Part shown: positions 8,380-17,699 of the stretch, piece after piece
Position numbering within the stretch: position 1 is the first letter of the stretch
How the letters are laid out: each line of letters starts with the position of its first letter
Program-made: the position numbers and the translations under genes
Source: Caproicibacterium sp. BJN0003
Lineage (GTDB): Bacteria; Bacillota; Clostridia; Oscillospirales; Acutalibacteraceae
Assembly: GCF_026314295.1 (NCBI RefSeq)
Contig: NZ_CP111108.1
Location: forward strand, 682,001-746,000
Length of the DNA: 64,000 nt
Direction: 5' to 3'
The notes under the pieces: generated by a model
What the model was told of the DNA's origin: nothing
The model's database searches: none
Seen by the model: the letters and a program-made list of their open reading frames with translations, nothing else

Positions 8380-8979
8380 ATGGCGACTATTGGGCTGGAT
8401 AAGCTCTATTACGCAAAAATCGCCGAAGCCGAGGATGGAGAGGAAACCTATGACACGCCCGTCATCCTCGCGAAGGCCATCTCGGCGGAACTGTCCGTGG
8501 AGCTTGCCGAAGCGACCCTTTACGCGGACGACGGCGCGTCGGAGGTGGTCAAGGACTTCAAGTCCGGCAAGCTGACGCTGGGCGTGGACGATATCGGCAT
8601 CACCGCCGCGCAGGATCTCACGGGTGCGGCGGCGGACGACAACGGGGTGCTCATTTCCGCCGGCGAGAACATCGCCCCGCCGGTGGCGATCGGCTTCCGC
8701 GCTCTGCGGGCAAACGGCAAGTACCGCTATTTCTGGCTGTACCGCGTCATTTTCGGCATCCCTGCGACTAACCTGCAGACAAAGGGCGACTCCATCACCT
8801 TTTCCACGCCGAGCATTGAGGGCACGGTCATGCGCCGCAACAAGCCGGACACCAAGGGAACGCATCCGTGGAAGGCGGAGGTTTCCGACGGTGCCACGGG
8901 CGTTACGTCCGAAACCATCACCGGCTGGTTCGGGCAGGTGTACGAGCCGACCTACACCGAAGCACCGGCCGGCGAATAA
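8380..8979 (+). CDS. Major tail (tube) protein, phi13-type
   Basis: A 199-aa protein (MATIGLDKLYYAKIAEAEDG; later VKDFKSGKLTLGVDDIG) matching the phi13-family major tail protein, which stacks as hexamers to form the tail tube of siphoviruses. It is followed directly by tail chaperones and the tape measure gene, the invariant order. Confidence 0.9.
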   Translation: MATIGLDKLYYAKIAEAEDGEETYDTPVILAKAISAELSVELAEATLYADDGASEVVKDFKSGKLTLGVDDIGITAAQDLTGAAADDNGVLISAGENIAPPVAIGFRALRANGKYRYFWLYRVIFGIPATNLQTKGDSITFSTPSIEGTVMRRNKPDTKGTHPWKAEVSDGATGVTSETITGWFGQVYEPTYTEAPAGE

Positions 8980-8992
8980 GGAGGGCTGACGC

Positions 8993-9382
8993 ATGGAAAA
9001 CGAACGAAGTGCCGTGATTACCATCGGCGGAAAAGACTATGAGTTGATTCTCACCACCCGCGCCACCAAGGAAATTGCCAGACGCTACGGCGGGCTGGAG
9101 AACCTCGGTGAAAAGCTGATGAAGTCCGAAAACTTTGAGATGGCACTGGATGAGATCGTCTGGCTGATTACCCTGCTGGCAAATCAGTCCATTTTGATTT
9201 ACAACCTCAAAAACAAGGACGCACCGCAGGAACTGCTCACCGAAGAGGACGTGGAACTGCTGACCTCGCCGCTGGATCTGGCGGCGTACAAAAACGCCAT
9301 CACCGAGGCGATGTTCAAGGGTACAGCGCGGAACGTGGAGAGTGAAAGCGACGGCGGCGCAAAAAACACACCGGGCGCGTGA
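8993..9382 (+). CDS. Tail assembly chaperone (gpG-like, zero-frame product)
   Basis: A 129-aa protein between tail tube and tape measure genes. Its N-terminal beta region (ITIGGKDYELILTTRATKEI) followed by helices is typical of gpG-type chaperones that coat the tape measure protein during tail assembly. Near its end a slippery heptamer at 9361-9367 would allow -1 frameshifting into the next ORF to give a gpGT fusion. AAGGAGG lies upstream. Confidence 0.85.
   Translation: MENERSAVITIGGKDYELILTTRATKEIARRYGGLENLGEKLMKSENFEMALDEIVWLITLLANQSILIYNLKNKDAPQELLTEEDVELLTSPLDLAAYKNAITEAMFKGTARNVESESDGGAKNTPGA
9361..9367 (+). promoter_or_regulatory. Programmed -1 frameshift slippery site A-AAA-AAC
   Basis: The heptamer is in the correct phase (GCA AAA AAC in the gpG frame, counted from ATG 8993). 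After a -1 slip the frame reads on without a stop into the ORF at 9379-9570. Frameshifted gpG-gpGT pairs are nearly universal in long-tailed phages, and this is the canonical efficient bacterial slippery sequence. Confidence 0.85.
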
Positions 9383-9570
9383 CCACTGAAGAAGTATTCA
9401 CGCGCCTGCTCTATTACGGAACAGTGCAGATGGGCATGGGCGCGGAGGAATTCTGGCTGATGCCCATCGGCCTGTTTCTGGATTTATGGGCCTGTCACAA
9501 GCAGTTTCTCGGCATGGAAAAGCCGAAGCAAATCTTTTCGATTGACGATATCATCCCGCCGGGGATTTAA
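9379..9570 (+). CDS. Tail assembly chaperone T domain (made by -1 frameshift)
   Basis: A 63-codon ORF from GTG 9379 overlapping the gpG stop. It is helical and Trp/Met-rich (GAEEFWLMPIGLFLDLWACH). There is no separate SD at a good distance. The -1 slip at 9361-9367 opens this frame, so the expressed form is probably a fusion of about 192 aa with gpG. The T domain recruits the tape measure and tail tube proteins. Confidence 0.8.
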   Translation: MTTEEVFTRLLYYGTVQMGMGAEEFWLMPIGLFLDLWACHKQFLGMEKPKQIFSIDDIIPPGI

Positions 9571-9588
9571 CAGGGAGGTGAGCGGCGG

Positions 9589-12015
9589 ATGGCGGATAAT
9601 TTCGGCCTGAAAATCGGCGTGGAGGGCGAAAAGGAGTTCAAAAAGGCGCTCTCGGACATCAATCAGTCTTTCAAGGTGCTCGGCTCGGAAATGACGCTGG
9701 TCACCAGCCAGTTTGACAAACAGGACAAATCCGTGCAGGCGGCCGTCGCCCGGAATGAAGTCCTCAATAAGCAGATCGACGCCCAGAAGGCGAAAATCGA
9801 AACCCTGCGCGCCGCGCTGCAAAACGCCTCCGACTCCTTCGGCGAAAACGACCGCCGCACCCAGAACTGGCAGATTCAGCTGAACAAGGCGCAGGCGGAA
9901 CTCAACGGGATGGAGCGCGAGCTTTCGCAGTCCACCGAGGGCGCGGACAATTTAGGGAACGAACTCAAGGAAAGCGGCGACGAGGCGGAAAAGTCTGGTT
10001 CCAAGTTTGAAAAGCTGGGCGGCGTTTTAAAGGGCGTCGGTGTGGCGATGGGCGCGGTCGTGGTCGCCGCCGGTGCCGCCGCCGTCAAGCTCGGCAAGGA
10101 AGTGGTCGCCGCTTATGCGGATTACGAACAGCTGGTGGGCGGCGTGGACACGCTGTTCAAGGATTCCAGCGCGGCCGTCCAGAGCTATGCCGCCAACGCC
10201 TTCCAAACCGCCGGCATGTCCGCCAACGAATACATGGAAACGGTCACGAGCTTTTCGGCCAGCCTCATCCAGTCTCTCGGCGGCGACACCGCCAAGGCGG
10301 CCAAGGCCGCGGACACGGCGATCACCGACATGGCGGACAACGCCAACAAAATGAGCACGGACATTTCCTCCATCCAGGATGCCTATCAGGGCTTTGCCAA
10401 GCAGAACTACACGATGCTCGACAATTTAAAACTCGGCTACGGCGGCACAAAAACCGAGATGGAGCGCCTGCTCGCCGACGCCGAGAAGCTGTCCGGTCAG
10501 AAATACGACATCAGCAATTTAAACGATGTGTACGCGGCCATCCATGTGGTCCAGACGGAAATGGGCATTACGGGGACGACGGCAAAGGAAGCAACCGAAA
10601 CCATCAGCGGGTCAATCGCCGGGATGCAGTCCGCCATCGGCAACCTGACGGCAGGTCTGGGTGACGCGGACGCGGATATTCAGCTGCTGATCGGCAATGT
10701 GGTGGAAGCCTTTCAGAATGTAGTCAAGAACATTACGCCGGTGATTGAGAACATCGTCGCCGCCCTGCCGGCCGCTCTGGACGGGATTTTGCAGGCGGTG
10801 GGAGAACTGCTCCCCACGCTGCTGTCTACCGTGGTCAGCCTGTTCACGCAGGTGCTCGACACGCTTCTGACGCTTCTGCCCCAGCTGATTCCCGCGGCGG
10901 TGGACGCGGTCATGACCATCGTATCCGCTCTCATCGACAGCCTGCCGCTCCTCATCGACGCGGCGGTGCAGCTGGTGACGGCGCTGGTGGAGGGCATCGG
11001 CTCGGCCCTGCCGGAACTGATTCCCGCGGCGGTGAACGCCGTCACCACCATCGTGCAGGGACTGATTGACAATCTCCCGATGCTGATGGAAGCGGCGCTG
11101 CAGCTCATTCTCGGTCTGGCGCAGGGACTGCTCGACGCCATTCCGCAGCTGGTAGCGGCATTGCCCGCCATCATCACCGCGCTGGTGAATTTTCTGGTCG
11201 GCTCGATTCCGCAGATTGTCCAAGCAGGGATTCTGTTGCTGACCGCCCTTGTACAGGCTTTGCCGCAGATCATCGAAGCGGTGACGGCGGCGATTCCCCA
11301 GATTGTGGACGGCCTTGTAAACGCGCTGATCCTTTCCATCCCCCTCATTGTGGAAGCGGGCGTCAAGCTGCTCATCGCGCTGATTCAGAACCTGCCGCTC
11401 ATCATCACGACGGTCGTTGCCGCCATTCCGCAGATTGTCGCCGCGCTGTCGAACGCCTTCGCCGGCAACACCGGGAAAATCATCACGGCGGGCGTCAGGC
11501 TGCTGGTTTCGCTGATTGCCAATCTTCCCTCCATCATTGTGGCAATCGTCAGGGCGGTGCCGCAGATCGTGGCGGGCCTCGTCCGGGCGTTCACCGGGTA
11601 CATCGGGCAGATGGCGCAGGTGGGCGGCAACCTGATCAAGGGCCTGTGGCAGGGCATTTCGGACGCCAGCGCGTGGCTGTGGAACAAAATCAGCGGCTTT
11701 TTCGGCGGCATCGTGGACCGCATCAAGGACTTTTTCGGCATCCATTCGCCCTCGACGCTGTTCGCCGGTCTTGGCCGAAACATGGGCGAAGGCATCGGCG
11801 TGGGCTTCGAGGACGCGATGGCTTCCGTGTCGCGTGAGATGCAGAACGCGATTCCCAGCAGCTTTTCCGTAAATGCCGGCGCGTCCGGGCGGGCGGTTTC
11901 CGCGGGAACGAGCATCACGCAGAATATCTCGGTGGTTACTCCCAAGGCGCTGTCCGAAAAGGAGCTTGCCCGAGAGTTTAAGAACCTCTCGCGCAAGCTG
12001 GCGCTGGAGTACTAA
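9589..12015 (+). CDS. Tape measure protein
   Basis: An 808-aa tape measure protein whose length sets tail length. An N-terminal coiled coil (residues about 1-130) is followed by a MGAVVVAAGAAAVKLGK hydrophobic turn. A region from about 375 to 670 is built of roughly 20-residue hydrophobic helical repeats with recurring 'LPQLIPAAVDAV' and 'IPQIV' phrases. The C-terminal part carries the FFGIHSPSTLF signature common in clostridial tape measures. AGGGAGGTGAG precedes the ATG. Confidence 0.95.
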   Translation: MADNFGLKIGVEGEKEFKKALSDINQSFKVLGSEMTLVTSQFDKQDKSVQAAVARNEVLNKQIDAQKAKIETLRAALQNASDSFGENDRRTQNWQIQLNKAQAELNGMERELSQSTEGADNLGNELKESGDEAEKSGSKFEKLGGVLKGVGVAMGAVVVAAGAAAVKLGKEVVAAYADYEQLVGGVDTLFKDSSAAVQSYAANAFQTAGMSANEYMETVTSFSASLIQSLGGDTAKAAKAADTAITDMADNANKMSTDISSIQDAYQGFAKQNYTMLDNLKLGYGGTKTEMERLLADAEKLSGQKYDISNLNDVYAAIHVVQTEMGITGTTAKEATETISGSIAGMQSAIGNLTAGLGDADADIQLLIGNVVEAFQNVVKNITPVIENIVAALPAALDGILQAVGELLPTLLSTVVSLFTQVLDTLLTLLPQLIPAAVDAVMTIVSALIDSLPLLIDAAVQLVTALVEGIGSALPELIPAAVNAVTTIVQGLIDNLPMLMEAALQLILGLAQGLLDAIPQLVAALPAIITALVNFLVGSIPQIVQAGILLLTALVQALPQIIEAVTAAIPQIVDGLVNALILSIPLIVEAGVKLLIALIQNLPLIITTVVAAIPQIVAALSNAFAGNTGKIITAGVRLLVSLIANLPSIIVAIVRAVPQIVAGLVRAFTGYIGQMAQVGGNLIKGLWQGISDASAWLWNKISGFFGGIVDRIKDFFGIHSPSTLFAGLGRNMGEGIGVGFEDAMASVSREMQNAIPSSFSVNAGASGRAVSAGTSITQNISVVTPKALSEKELAREFKNLSRKLALEY

Positions 12016-12027
12016 AGGAGGGACGGC

Positions 12028-12879
12028 ATGGAACTGACCTATACCAACGAATCGGGAGATAAACTGACGCTGCGGCGGGCAAAGCCGTTTTTCCTGACGA
12101 AGCTTGACGGCGCGGGAAGCGTCCGCCAGACCGTCAATACCTTTCAAGCGCCCCAGCAGGACGGCGCTTTTTTCATTTCCTCCGCGCTGGATATGCGCAA
12201 CATCACGCTGGAAGGAACGATTGTGGCAGGAACACCGAACACAGCCTACGAGTACCGCAGGCAGTTTTTGAAGATATTCACGCCCAAACAGCAGGGCACG
12301 CTGACCTACCGGAACCGGCAGATCGCCTGCGTGGTGGAGGAAGCAGGGTTCACTGCCTCGGGCAGGGAGCGCGCGCCGGGCTTTTTTGTCAGCCTGCTGT
12401 GTCCATCGCCTTTCTTTGAGGCGCTCTCGGAAGTCCGTGCGGAGCTGGCGCGCTGGACGCCGCTGTTTCATTTTGTGCTGGAAATTCCCGACGGCGGCAT
12501 CGAATTCGGCTCCCGCCAGCCCAGCCAGGTCATTACGGTGGAAAATCCCGGGGACGTGTCCTGCGGGTGCCGGATCGTGTTCCGCGCGCTGGGCGAAGTA
12601 ACAAATCCGGAACTGATGGATGCCGCCACCGGCGAATATGTCCGCCTGAACACCGTCCTGACCGCCGGCGAGGAAATCCGCGCCTACACCCATTTTGCGG
12701 GCAAGCGCGTGGTGCGGGTGCAGAGCGGCGAAGAAGTCAGCGTGTTCAGTCTGCTGGACACCGGATCGACTTTTCTGCAGCTTTCGCCGGGCACGACCAC
12801 TCTCCGCTACGACGCGGCGGCGGGCAAGGAACTGCTGGAGGTCAGCCTGTACTACCGCCCGCAGTATTTAGGGGTTTAG
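12028..12879 (+). CDS. Distal tail protein (Dit)
   Basis: A 283-aa baseplate hub protein of the siphovirus Dit family. The N-terminal domain ends near residue 130 (ERAPGFFVSLLCPSPFF), and the C-terminal galectin-like domain shows DTGSTFLQLSPGTTTLRYD and the family-typical ending YYRPQYLGV. It links the tail tube to the baseplate. It lies directly after the tape measure gene with an AAAGGAGG SD. Confidence 0.88.
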   Translation: MELTYTNESGDKLTLRRAKPFFLTKLDGAGSVRQTVNTFQAPQQDGAFFISSALDMRNITLEGTIVAGTPNTAYEYRRQFLKIFTPKQQGTLTYRNRQIACVVEEAGFTASGRERAPGFFVSLLCPSPFFEALSEVRAELARWTPLFHFVLEIPDGGIEFGSRQPSQVITVENPGDVSCGCRIVFRALGEVTNPELMDAATGEYVRLNTVLTAGEEIRAYTHFAGKRVVRVQSGEEVSVFSLLDTGSTFLQLSPGTTTLRYDAAAGKELLEVSLYYRPQYLGV

Positions 12880-12915
12880 TGTGAAAATGCGCGCTGATGC
12901 GCCGCCTTTTCACAC
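12879..12915 (+). terminator. Hairpin between Dit and Gp37-like genes
   Basis: GTGTGAAAA (12879-12887) pairs perfectly with TTTTCACAC (12907-12915), with further inner GCGC pairing. No T run follows, so it may be an mRNA stabiliser or processing hairpin rather than a true terminator. It begins on the last base of the Dit stop codon. Confidence 0.45.
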
Positions 12916-12996
12916 AGCAAAAAGGACTTGAAAGCCAAAAATCAGGGCTTTCCTGCGCTGGCGCGCACCGCCCTTTTTGAAAGGGGTAAATTTTCA

Positions 12997-14037
12997 ATGG
13001 AACTGTATGTTTTTGACGCGAACCGCCGGCCCGCCGGCGTGGTGGAATCTTTTGAATATCTGCGCTGGACAAGGCGGTATGCCCAGTGCGGGAGCTTTGA
13101 ACTCAAGGCCATTGCCACGGCGGAAAATCTTGCCCTGCTGACGCTGGGGAACATTCTATGGAAAAGCGGCGGCGAGGAAGCCGGCGTGATTGAATATGCG
13201 GAAATTTCGCAGGACGAAAAGGAGCTCATCACCGTCAGCGGGCGGTTCGCCGTTTCCTACCTCTCCCGGCGCATTGTGTGGGACACGGAAATTCTAAACG
13301 GTACGCTTGCCGACTGCACGGGGCAGTTAATCAACAACCACCTCATCAGCCCCGGAAACACCGACCGGCGGATGGACTTTATAGCCTATGACGGCGGCGG
13401 GCTGTCGGACCCGGTCAGCACGCAGATTTCCTACAAAAACCTTATGGACGCGGCGACGGGCCTGTGCGAAGCGGCGGATGCGGGCATTAAGGCGGTGTTC
13501 AGTCCAGAATCCCGCATGTTTACGATTCAGCTGTACAAGGGTGCAGCATCGCAGGCGGTATTCTCATGGGAATATGAGAACCTCACTTCCCAGACCTTCA
13601 CGAAAAGCGCCTCGGACTATGCCAACGTGGCGCTGGTCGGCGGCGAGGGCGAAGGCGTGGAGCGCGTCTTTGCCGTGTGCGGAGAAAGTGAGGGTGCCGA
13701 GCGCCGGGAGGTATTTGTGGACGCCAAAGCTCTGCGCTCCGAGGATTTCGGGGACGAATACACCGCCGCCCTGCTCTTTCAGGGGCAGAGCAAGTTAAGC
13801 GAGCTTGCGATGGCGCAGTCCTTTGACGCATCCGTCAATCCCCACGGCAATCTGACCTACGGCACGGATTTTGACCTCGGGCAGACCGTGAAGGTGGTGT
13901 CAAAAAAATGGGGCGTGACGCTTACCACCCGCATTACGGAGATTGAGGAAAGCTATGACGCCGCCGGGCAGAGTCTGGACATCACCTTCGGCAGGGGCGT
14001 GCTCACGCTGGCTCAAAAATTAAAACAGGAAGGGTGA
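12997..14037 (+). CDS. Siphovirus Gp37-like baseplate protein
   Basis: A 346-aa protein resembling the ReqiPepy6 Gp37-like family (tail-associated baseplate component). Marker stretches are ELYVFDANRRPAGVVESFE at the start and TLTTRITEIEESYDAAGQS near the end. I placed the start at ATG 12997 because GAAAGGGG lies about 9 nt upstream and the N-terminus matches the family. A second member of the family is in prophage 2 (52788-54344). Confidence 0.82.
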   Translation: MELYVFDANRRPAGVVESFEYLRWTRRYAQCGSFELKAIATAENLALLTLGNILWKSGGEEAGVIEYAEISQDEKELITVSGRFAVSYLSRRIVWDTEILNGTLADCTGQLINNHLISPGNTDRRMDFIAYDGGGLSDPVSTQISYKNLMDAATGLCEAADAGIKAVFSPESRMFTIQLYKGAASQAVFSWEYENLTSQTFTKSASDYANVALVGGEGEGVERVFAVCGESEGAERREVFVDAKALRSEDFGDEYTAALLFQGQSKLSELAMAQSFDASVNPHGNLTYGTDFDLGQTVKVVSKKWGVTLTTRITEIEESYDAAGQSLDITFGRGVLTLAQKLKQEG

Positions 14038-14041
14038 TACG

Positions 14042-14545
14042 ATGGAGAAAAGCGGATTTTTCAACAGCACCGGCGGCGATCGGATGTACGACGCCGCCGA
14101 TTTCGCGGGGTATTTTGCAAAGCTGGTGTCAAACGGCATCTTCTACGTCAATGCCGACAATCTGCGCGTGACGCCGGGCGGCGGGCTGTCGGTGAACGTG
14201 CTTGCCGGGAGCGCATGGATCAACGGCTATGCTTATGAGAATACCGAAACACTGAACCTGACGCTTGCGGCGGCGGACGGCGTGAATCCCCGCGTCGACC
14301 GGGCGGTGATCCGCTGGGACGCGGTGGCGCGCCAAATTTCCACGGCGGTGCTGACGGGAACGGCGGCGGCTTCTCCCACAGCGCCCACGCTGACCCGGAG
14401 CGACAACATCTATGAGCTGGCGCTGGCGGATATTGCCGTCGCGGCGGGCGCGGTCAGCCTTGCCGCCGGGGAAATCATCGACTGGCGGCTGGATACCGCC
14501 CTTTGCGGCACGGTCAATTCGCTGATTACGGCGGTCTATGAATGA
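14042..14545 (+). CDS. Baseplate/tail fibre attachment protein
   Basis: A 167-aa protein with GGDRMYDAADFAGYF, LRVTPGGGLSVNVLAGSAWI and INGYAYENTETL motifs. This layout is shared with the N-terminal domain of the prophage 2 fibre at 51301-52278 (GLVVTLKPGDIFINGWYAYD). It is probably an adaptor anchoring fibres to the baseplate; the free-standing form here lacks the long fibre part. Confidence 0.7.
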   Translation: MEKSGFFNSTGGDRMYDAADFAGYFAKLVSNGIFYVNADNLRVTPGGGLSVNVLAGSAWINGYAYENTETLNLTLAAADGVNPRVDRAVIRWDAVARQISTAVLTGTAAASPTAPTLTRSDNIYELALADIAVAAGAVSLAAGEIIDWRLDTALCGTVNSLITAVYE

Positions 14546-14561
14546 AGGCGGGTGATTTACA

Positions 14562-16265
14562 GTGGCGGATATCAACGGCGTAACCCTGAACGCAGGCAGC
14601 GGCCCCACGGTTCACTATACCATCACCTATACGAAAAGCCGGCCGAACAACAGCCAGATGACCTACCATTTTACGATTGCGGCGGCGCTGGCCTCCTCCG
14701 GTTCCTATATCCACAGCGGCTACGCCCTGCTCTGCACCATTACCGTCAACGGCTCGTCCGGGCAGGTGCGCATCAAGGCCCCTGACAACGACAACTGGGA
14801 CGGCACCGCGCCCCGCTACCGTTCTGTGACGGTGACCTGCACCTCGACAAGCGGAAACGCGGCGCAGGGCGTGCGATTCCGGGTGGTGTCGGACGGACGG
14901 CTTACCTTGAATTCCGGCGTAATCGACAATTCCGGCTATACCGTAACCAGCTCGCCGCTTCTGACCACCGCCTGCGGCGCGCCGTCCGCCTGTTTCGTTT
15001 CCCCGACGGTGGCGGAGGGCAATGCGACGCTTTCGTGGAGCGGCGCCACCGGAGGTACGAACAACGCCGTCACCGGCTTTGAAATCCAGTACAGCGATTC
15101 TTCCAACAACACCGACTGGGGCAGCTGGACGGCGCTGAGCACCGTTTCTTCTTCCTCCGGGTCTGGAAGTTTATCCGTTGCGCCGCCCGCCGAGCGGGGG
15201 ACTTACCGCCGGTTCCGGGTGCGAACGCAGGGCTCCGCCGGCTCCGGATACTATTCTGGCTGGAAGGTATCCTCGAATTCCGTAAGGAAGAATACCCCGC
15301 CGCAGCCCGCGGCGAGCGTGGCCGCTTCGCCTTCCGTTTACAGCACAGGTTCCGTGACCATTTCATGGAGCGGCGCGTCCGGCGGCACCAGCCCCATCAA
15401 GGGCTACATGCTGGCCAGCCGCACCTCGACGGACGGATCGGCGTGGACGGCGTGGAACGTGCTGGAGACCTTCGACCTGTCTGCCTCCGGCGGAAGCCGA
15501 ACCGTCCCGGCTTCGGATGTTCCGGGCACCTACACAAAATACGGCCTGTGGACCATCGACACGCTGGACGTGTATTCCAGCGAGCAGGTGTCCAACGCCA
15601 TCCTGTGTGTGGCGGCCGCCTGCGACGAGCCGACAATCGCGGCGCCGAAAAACGGTGCCTCCACCTACAACCCGAATCCCCGCGTGCTAATGACTGCCGG
15701 CGCACAGCCCTCCGCACAGGTGGCGCAGGTGAAAATCGGCACGGGAAATTGGCAGGACGGCGTGAACAACCCGTCCCTGTTTTCTCCCAGCGGTGCGGTC
15801 GGCGGCAGTGCGGCGGTGATGTTCAAGGCCGAAACGCAGTCGGCGGGAGCAAAAACGCTCACGGTACGGTGCGTCAATCCCGACTTTGAAGCGTCCAGCG
15901 CCGAGGCTGTGCGCTCTTTCACGGTACTGGAGTCCCCTTTTGAGGAGGTTGCGGCCAATGAAACCAAGGTGAAGGCAAGCCACATCACAGTGCTTCGCAC
16001 CGCCGTCAACACCGTGCGAAACTACTATGGTCTCTCGTCAGTTTCATGGAGCGAGGAGATTACGGCGGGCAGAACGGAAGTGAAAAACTGGCCGCTTCAC
16101 ATTCTGGAAATCCGCGCCGCCGTGGAGCCGGTGATTACTCTCATCAATCAATACAGCACCGACTCGGGCTTTGCCGTTCCGGAACCGGACTGGGAGGAAC
16201 TCGGCACGGGCAGACCGCGGGCGGCGGTGATGAATCAGCTTTCCGAACTGCTTCTGTCGCTGTAG
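14562..16265 (+). CDS. Tail fibre-like protein with fibronectin type III-like repeats
   Basis: A 567-aa virion protein starting at GTG 14562. It contains two tandem Fn3-like domains, each with an ATLSWSGATGG or VTISWSGASGG start strand and a C-terminal strand near YRRFRVRTQGSAGSGYYSGW or TYTKYGLWTIDTLDVYSSEQ (about residues 140-250 and 255-345). A further beta region and a short helical C-terminus follow. Such domains on virions are thought to bind surface carbohydrate. It is the last structural gene before a terminator. Confidence 0.75.
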   Translation: MADINGVTLNAGSGPTVHYTITYTKSRPNNSQMTYHFTIAAALASSGSYIHSGYALLCTITVNGSSGQVRIKAPDNDNWDGTAPRYRSVTVTCTSTSGNAAQGVRFRVVSDGRLTLNSGVIDNSGYTVTSSPLLTTACGAPSACFVSPTVAEGNATLSWSGATGGTNNAVTGFEIQYSDSSNNTDWGSWTALSTVSSSSGSGSLSVAPPAERGTYRRFRVRTQGSAGSGYYSGWKVSSNSVRKNTPPQPAASVAASPSVYSTGSVTISWSGASGGTSPIKGYMLASRTSTDGSAWTAWNVLETFDLSASGGSRTVPASDVPGTYTKYGLWTIDTLDVYSSEQVSNAILCVAAACDEPTIAAPKNGASTYNPNPRVLMTAGAQPSAQVAQVKIGTGNWQDGVNNPSLFSPSGAVGGSAAVMFKAETQSAGAKTLTVRCVNPDFEASSAEAVRSFTVLESPFEEVAANETKVKASHITVLRTAVNTVRNYYGLSSVSWSEEITAGRTEVKNWPLHILEIRAAVEPVITLINQYSTDSGFAVPEPDWEELGTGRPRAAVMNQLSELLLSL

Positions 16266-16278
16266 CAGCCACAAATTC

Positions 16279-16312
16279 AAGCGTTTCCGCTTTGCGCGGG
16301 AGCGCTTTTTTC
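16279..16312 (+). terminator. Terminator between structural and lysis genes
   Basis: AAGCGTTTCCGC pairs with GCGGGAGCGCTT (two G-U wobbles) with a small loop, followed by a T6 tract. It separates the fibre gene from the holin. Confidence 0.75.
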
Positions 16313-16345
16313 ATACATACCAAGCAAAGAAACGGAGGTTTTACA

Positions 16346-16759
16346 ATGAAGGAAATCTGGGTCTGGGTCCAGACCTCGCTGGCCGCAGTCGGCGGCGCAC
16401 TCGGCTGGTTCCTCGGCGGGTGGGACGGCTTTCTCTATGCGCTTCTGGCGTTTGTCGTCCTCGACTATCTGACGGGCGTGCTGTGCGCGGTTGCCGACAA
16501 AAAGCTCTCCAGCGAAATCGGCTTCAAGGGCATATCCAAGAAAGTGCTCATTTTCGCGCTGGTGGGCGTTGGAAATATCATCGACAGCCAGGTGCTGGGC
16601 GACGGCGGCGCGGTGCGCACGGCGGTCATCTTTTTCTATCTGTCCAACGAGGGTGTGAGCATACTCGAAAACGCGGGGCATCTGGGACTTCCCATCCCCG
16701 AAAAGCTGAAGGCGGTTCTGGAACAGCTCCACGACCGCGGCAACGAGGAGGACAAATGA
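16346..16759 (+). CDS. Phage holin (toxin secretion/phage lysis holin family)
   Basis: A 137-aa membrane protein with about three hydrophobic segments (AAVGGALGWFLGGWDGFLYA; LLAFVVLDYLTGVLCAV; VLIFALVGVGNIID) and the typical LDYLTG motif, ending in a charged tail. It permeabilises the membrane for the endolysin. ATG 16346 follows CGGAGG; upstream in-frame sequence belongs to the previous gene's shadow. It is separated by 1 nt from the amidase. Confidence 0.92.
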   Translation: MKEIWVWVQTSLAAVGGALGWFLGGWDGFLYALLAFVVLDYLTGVLCAVADKKLSSEIGFKGISKKVLIFALVGVGNIIDSQVLGDGGAVRTAVIFFYLSNEGVSILENAGHLGLPIPEKLKAVLEQLHDRGNEEDK

Positions 16760-16760
16760 C

Positions 16761-17687
16761 ATGAACCTGCACAAACTGCTTCTGACCAACAACGCCTGCT
16801 ATAAGGCGGGCAGAACCATCACGCCCCGTGGCATTATGGTGCATTCCACAGGGGCGAACAATCCCAATCTCAAGCGCTATGTGGGCCCGGACGACGGTCT
16901 GCTCGGCAAGAACCAATACAACAACCACTGGAACACCGACAAACCGGGCGGACGACAGGTCTGCGTCCACGCTTTCATCGGGAAACTGGCGGACGGCACG
17001 ATCGCCGCTTACCAGACGCTGCCGTGGAACATGCGGGGCTGGCACTGCGGCAGCGGCTTCCAAGGCTCCGGCAATGACACGCACATCTCCTTTGAAATCT
17101 GCGAGGACAATCTGACCGACGCCGCGTATTTCAACGCGGTCTACAAGGAAGCCGTGGAGCTGTGCGTATATCTCTGCAGGCAGTACGGTATCCGCCCGGA
17201 GCGGCCGTATCTCATCTGCCACAGCGAGGGGCATGAGTTGGGCATCGCCAGCAACCATGGCGACGTGATGCACTGGTTTCCGAAGTTTGGCAAGTCCATG
17301 GACACCTTCCGTGCGGAGGTCAAGCGCCTGCTGGAAAACGGCGGCTCGGGAACATCTTCCTCGTCTGGAAGCAAATCGGTGGACGAGCTGGCGCGGGAAG
17401 TCATCCGCGGTGACTGGGGCAACGGCGCGGAGCGTAAAACCCGCCTGACCGCCGCCGGGCATGACTATGCCGCCGTGCAGGCAAAGGTCAACGAGATTCT
17501 TTCCGGGAAAAGCACTTCAACCACGGCAACCTATGAAACCTACACCGTGGTCAAGGGCGACACCCTCTGGGGCATCGCTTCCAAGAAGCTCGGCAGCGGC
17601 ACGAGGTACAAGGAAATCAAGACGTTGAACGGGCTGAGCTTGGACACCATCTACGCCGGGCAGAAACTGAAAATGCCGAAAAAGTAA
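16761..17687 (+). CDS. Endolysin: N-acetylmuramoyl-L-alanine amidase with LysM
   Basis: A 308-aa endolysin. Residues about 20-170 form an Amidase_2-type zinc amidase with zinc-ligand candidates in IMVHSTGAN and HSEGHELGIASNHGDVMHW, plus ISFEICED. A Ser-rich linker follows (near 195-205). A C-terminal LysM (YTVVKGDTLWGIASKKLG to YAGQKLKMPKK, about 258-308) binds peptidoglycan. It cleaves the MurNAc-L-Ala bond at lysis. A strong terminator follows. Confidence 0.95.
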   Translation: MNLHKLLLTNNACYKAGRTITPRGIMVHSTGANNPNLKRYVGPDDGLLGKNQYNNHWNTDKPGGRQVCVHAFIGKLADGTIAAYQTLPWNMRGWHCGSGFQGSGNDTHISFEICEDNLTDAAYFNAVYKEAVELCVYLCRQYGIRPERPYLICHSEGHELGIASNHGDVMHWFPKFGKSMDTFRAEVKRLLENGGSGTSSSSGSKSVDELAREVIRGDWGNGAERKTRLTAAGHDYAAVQAKVNEILSGKSTSTTATYETYTVVKGDTLWGIASKKLGSGTRYKEIKTLNGLSLDTIYAGQKLKMPKK

Positions 17688-17699
17688 ATATGACTGCCA

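Noticed and set aside
5619-9024. Long minus-strand ORFs (509 and 567 codons) opposite capsid and connector genes
   Set aside because: Antisense to well-identified head genes; composition is typical of reverse-frame translation of GC-rich codons.
10740-11640. Repeated segments in the tape measure gene that could suggest a CRISPR-like array
   Set aside because: Repeats are degenerate, in frame and protein-level (hydrophobic helical repeats); no fixed-length spacers and no cas genes in the window.
10612-12693. 693-codon minus-strand ORF opposite the tape measure and Dit genes
   Set aside because: A shadow of GC-rich plus-strand genes; low-complexity Arg/His/Asp/Gly composition, no SD and no family resemblance.
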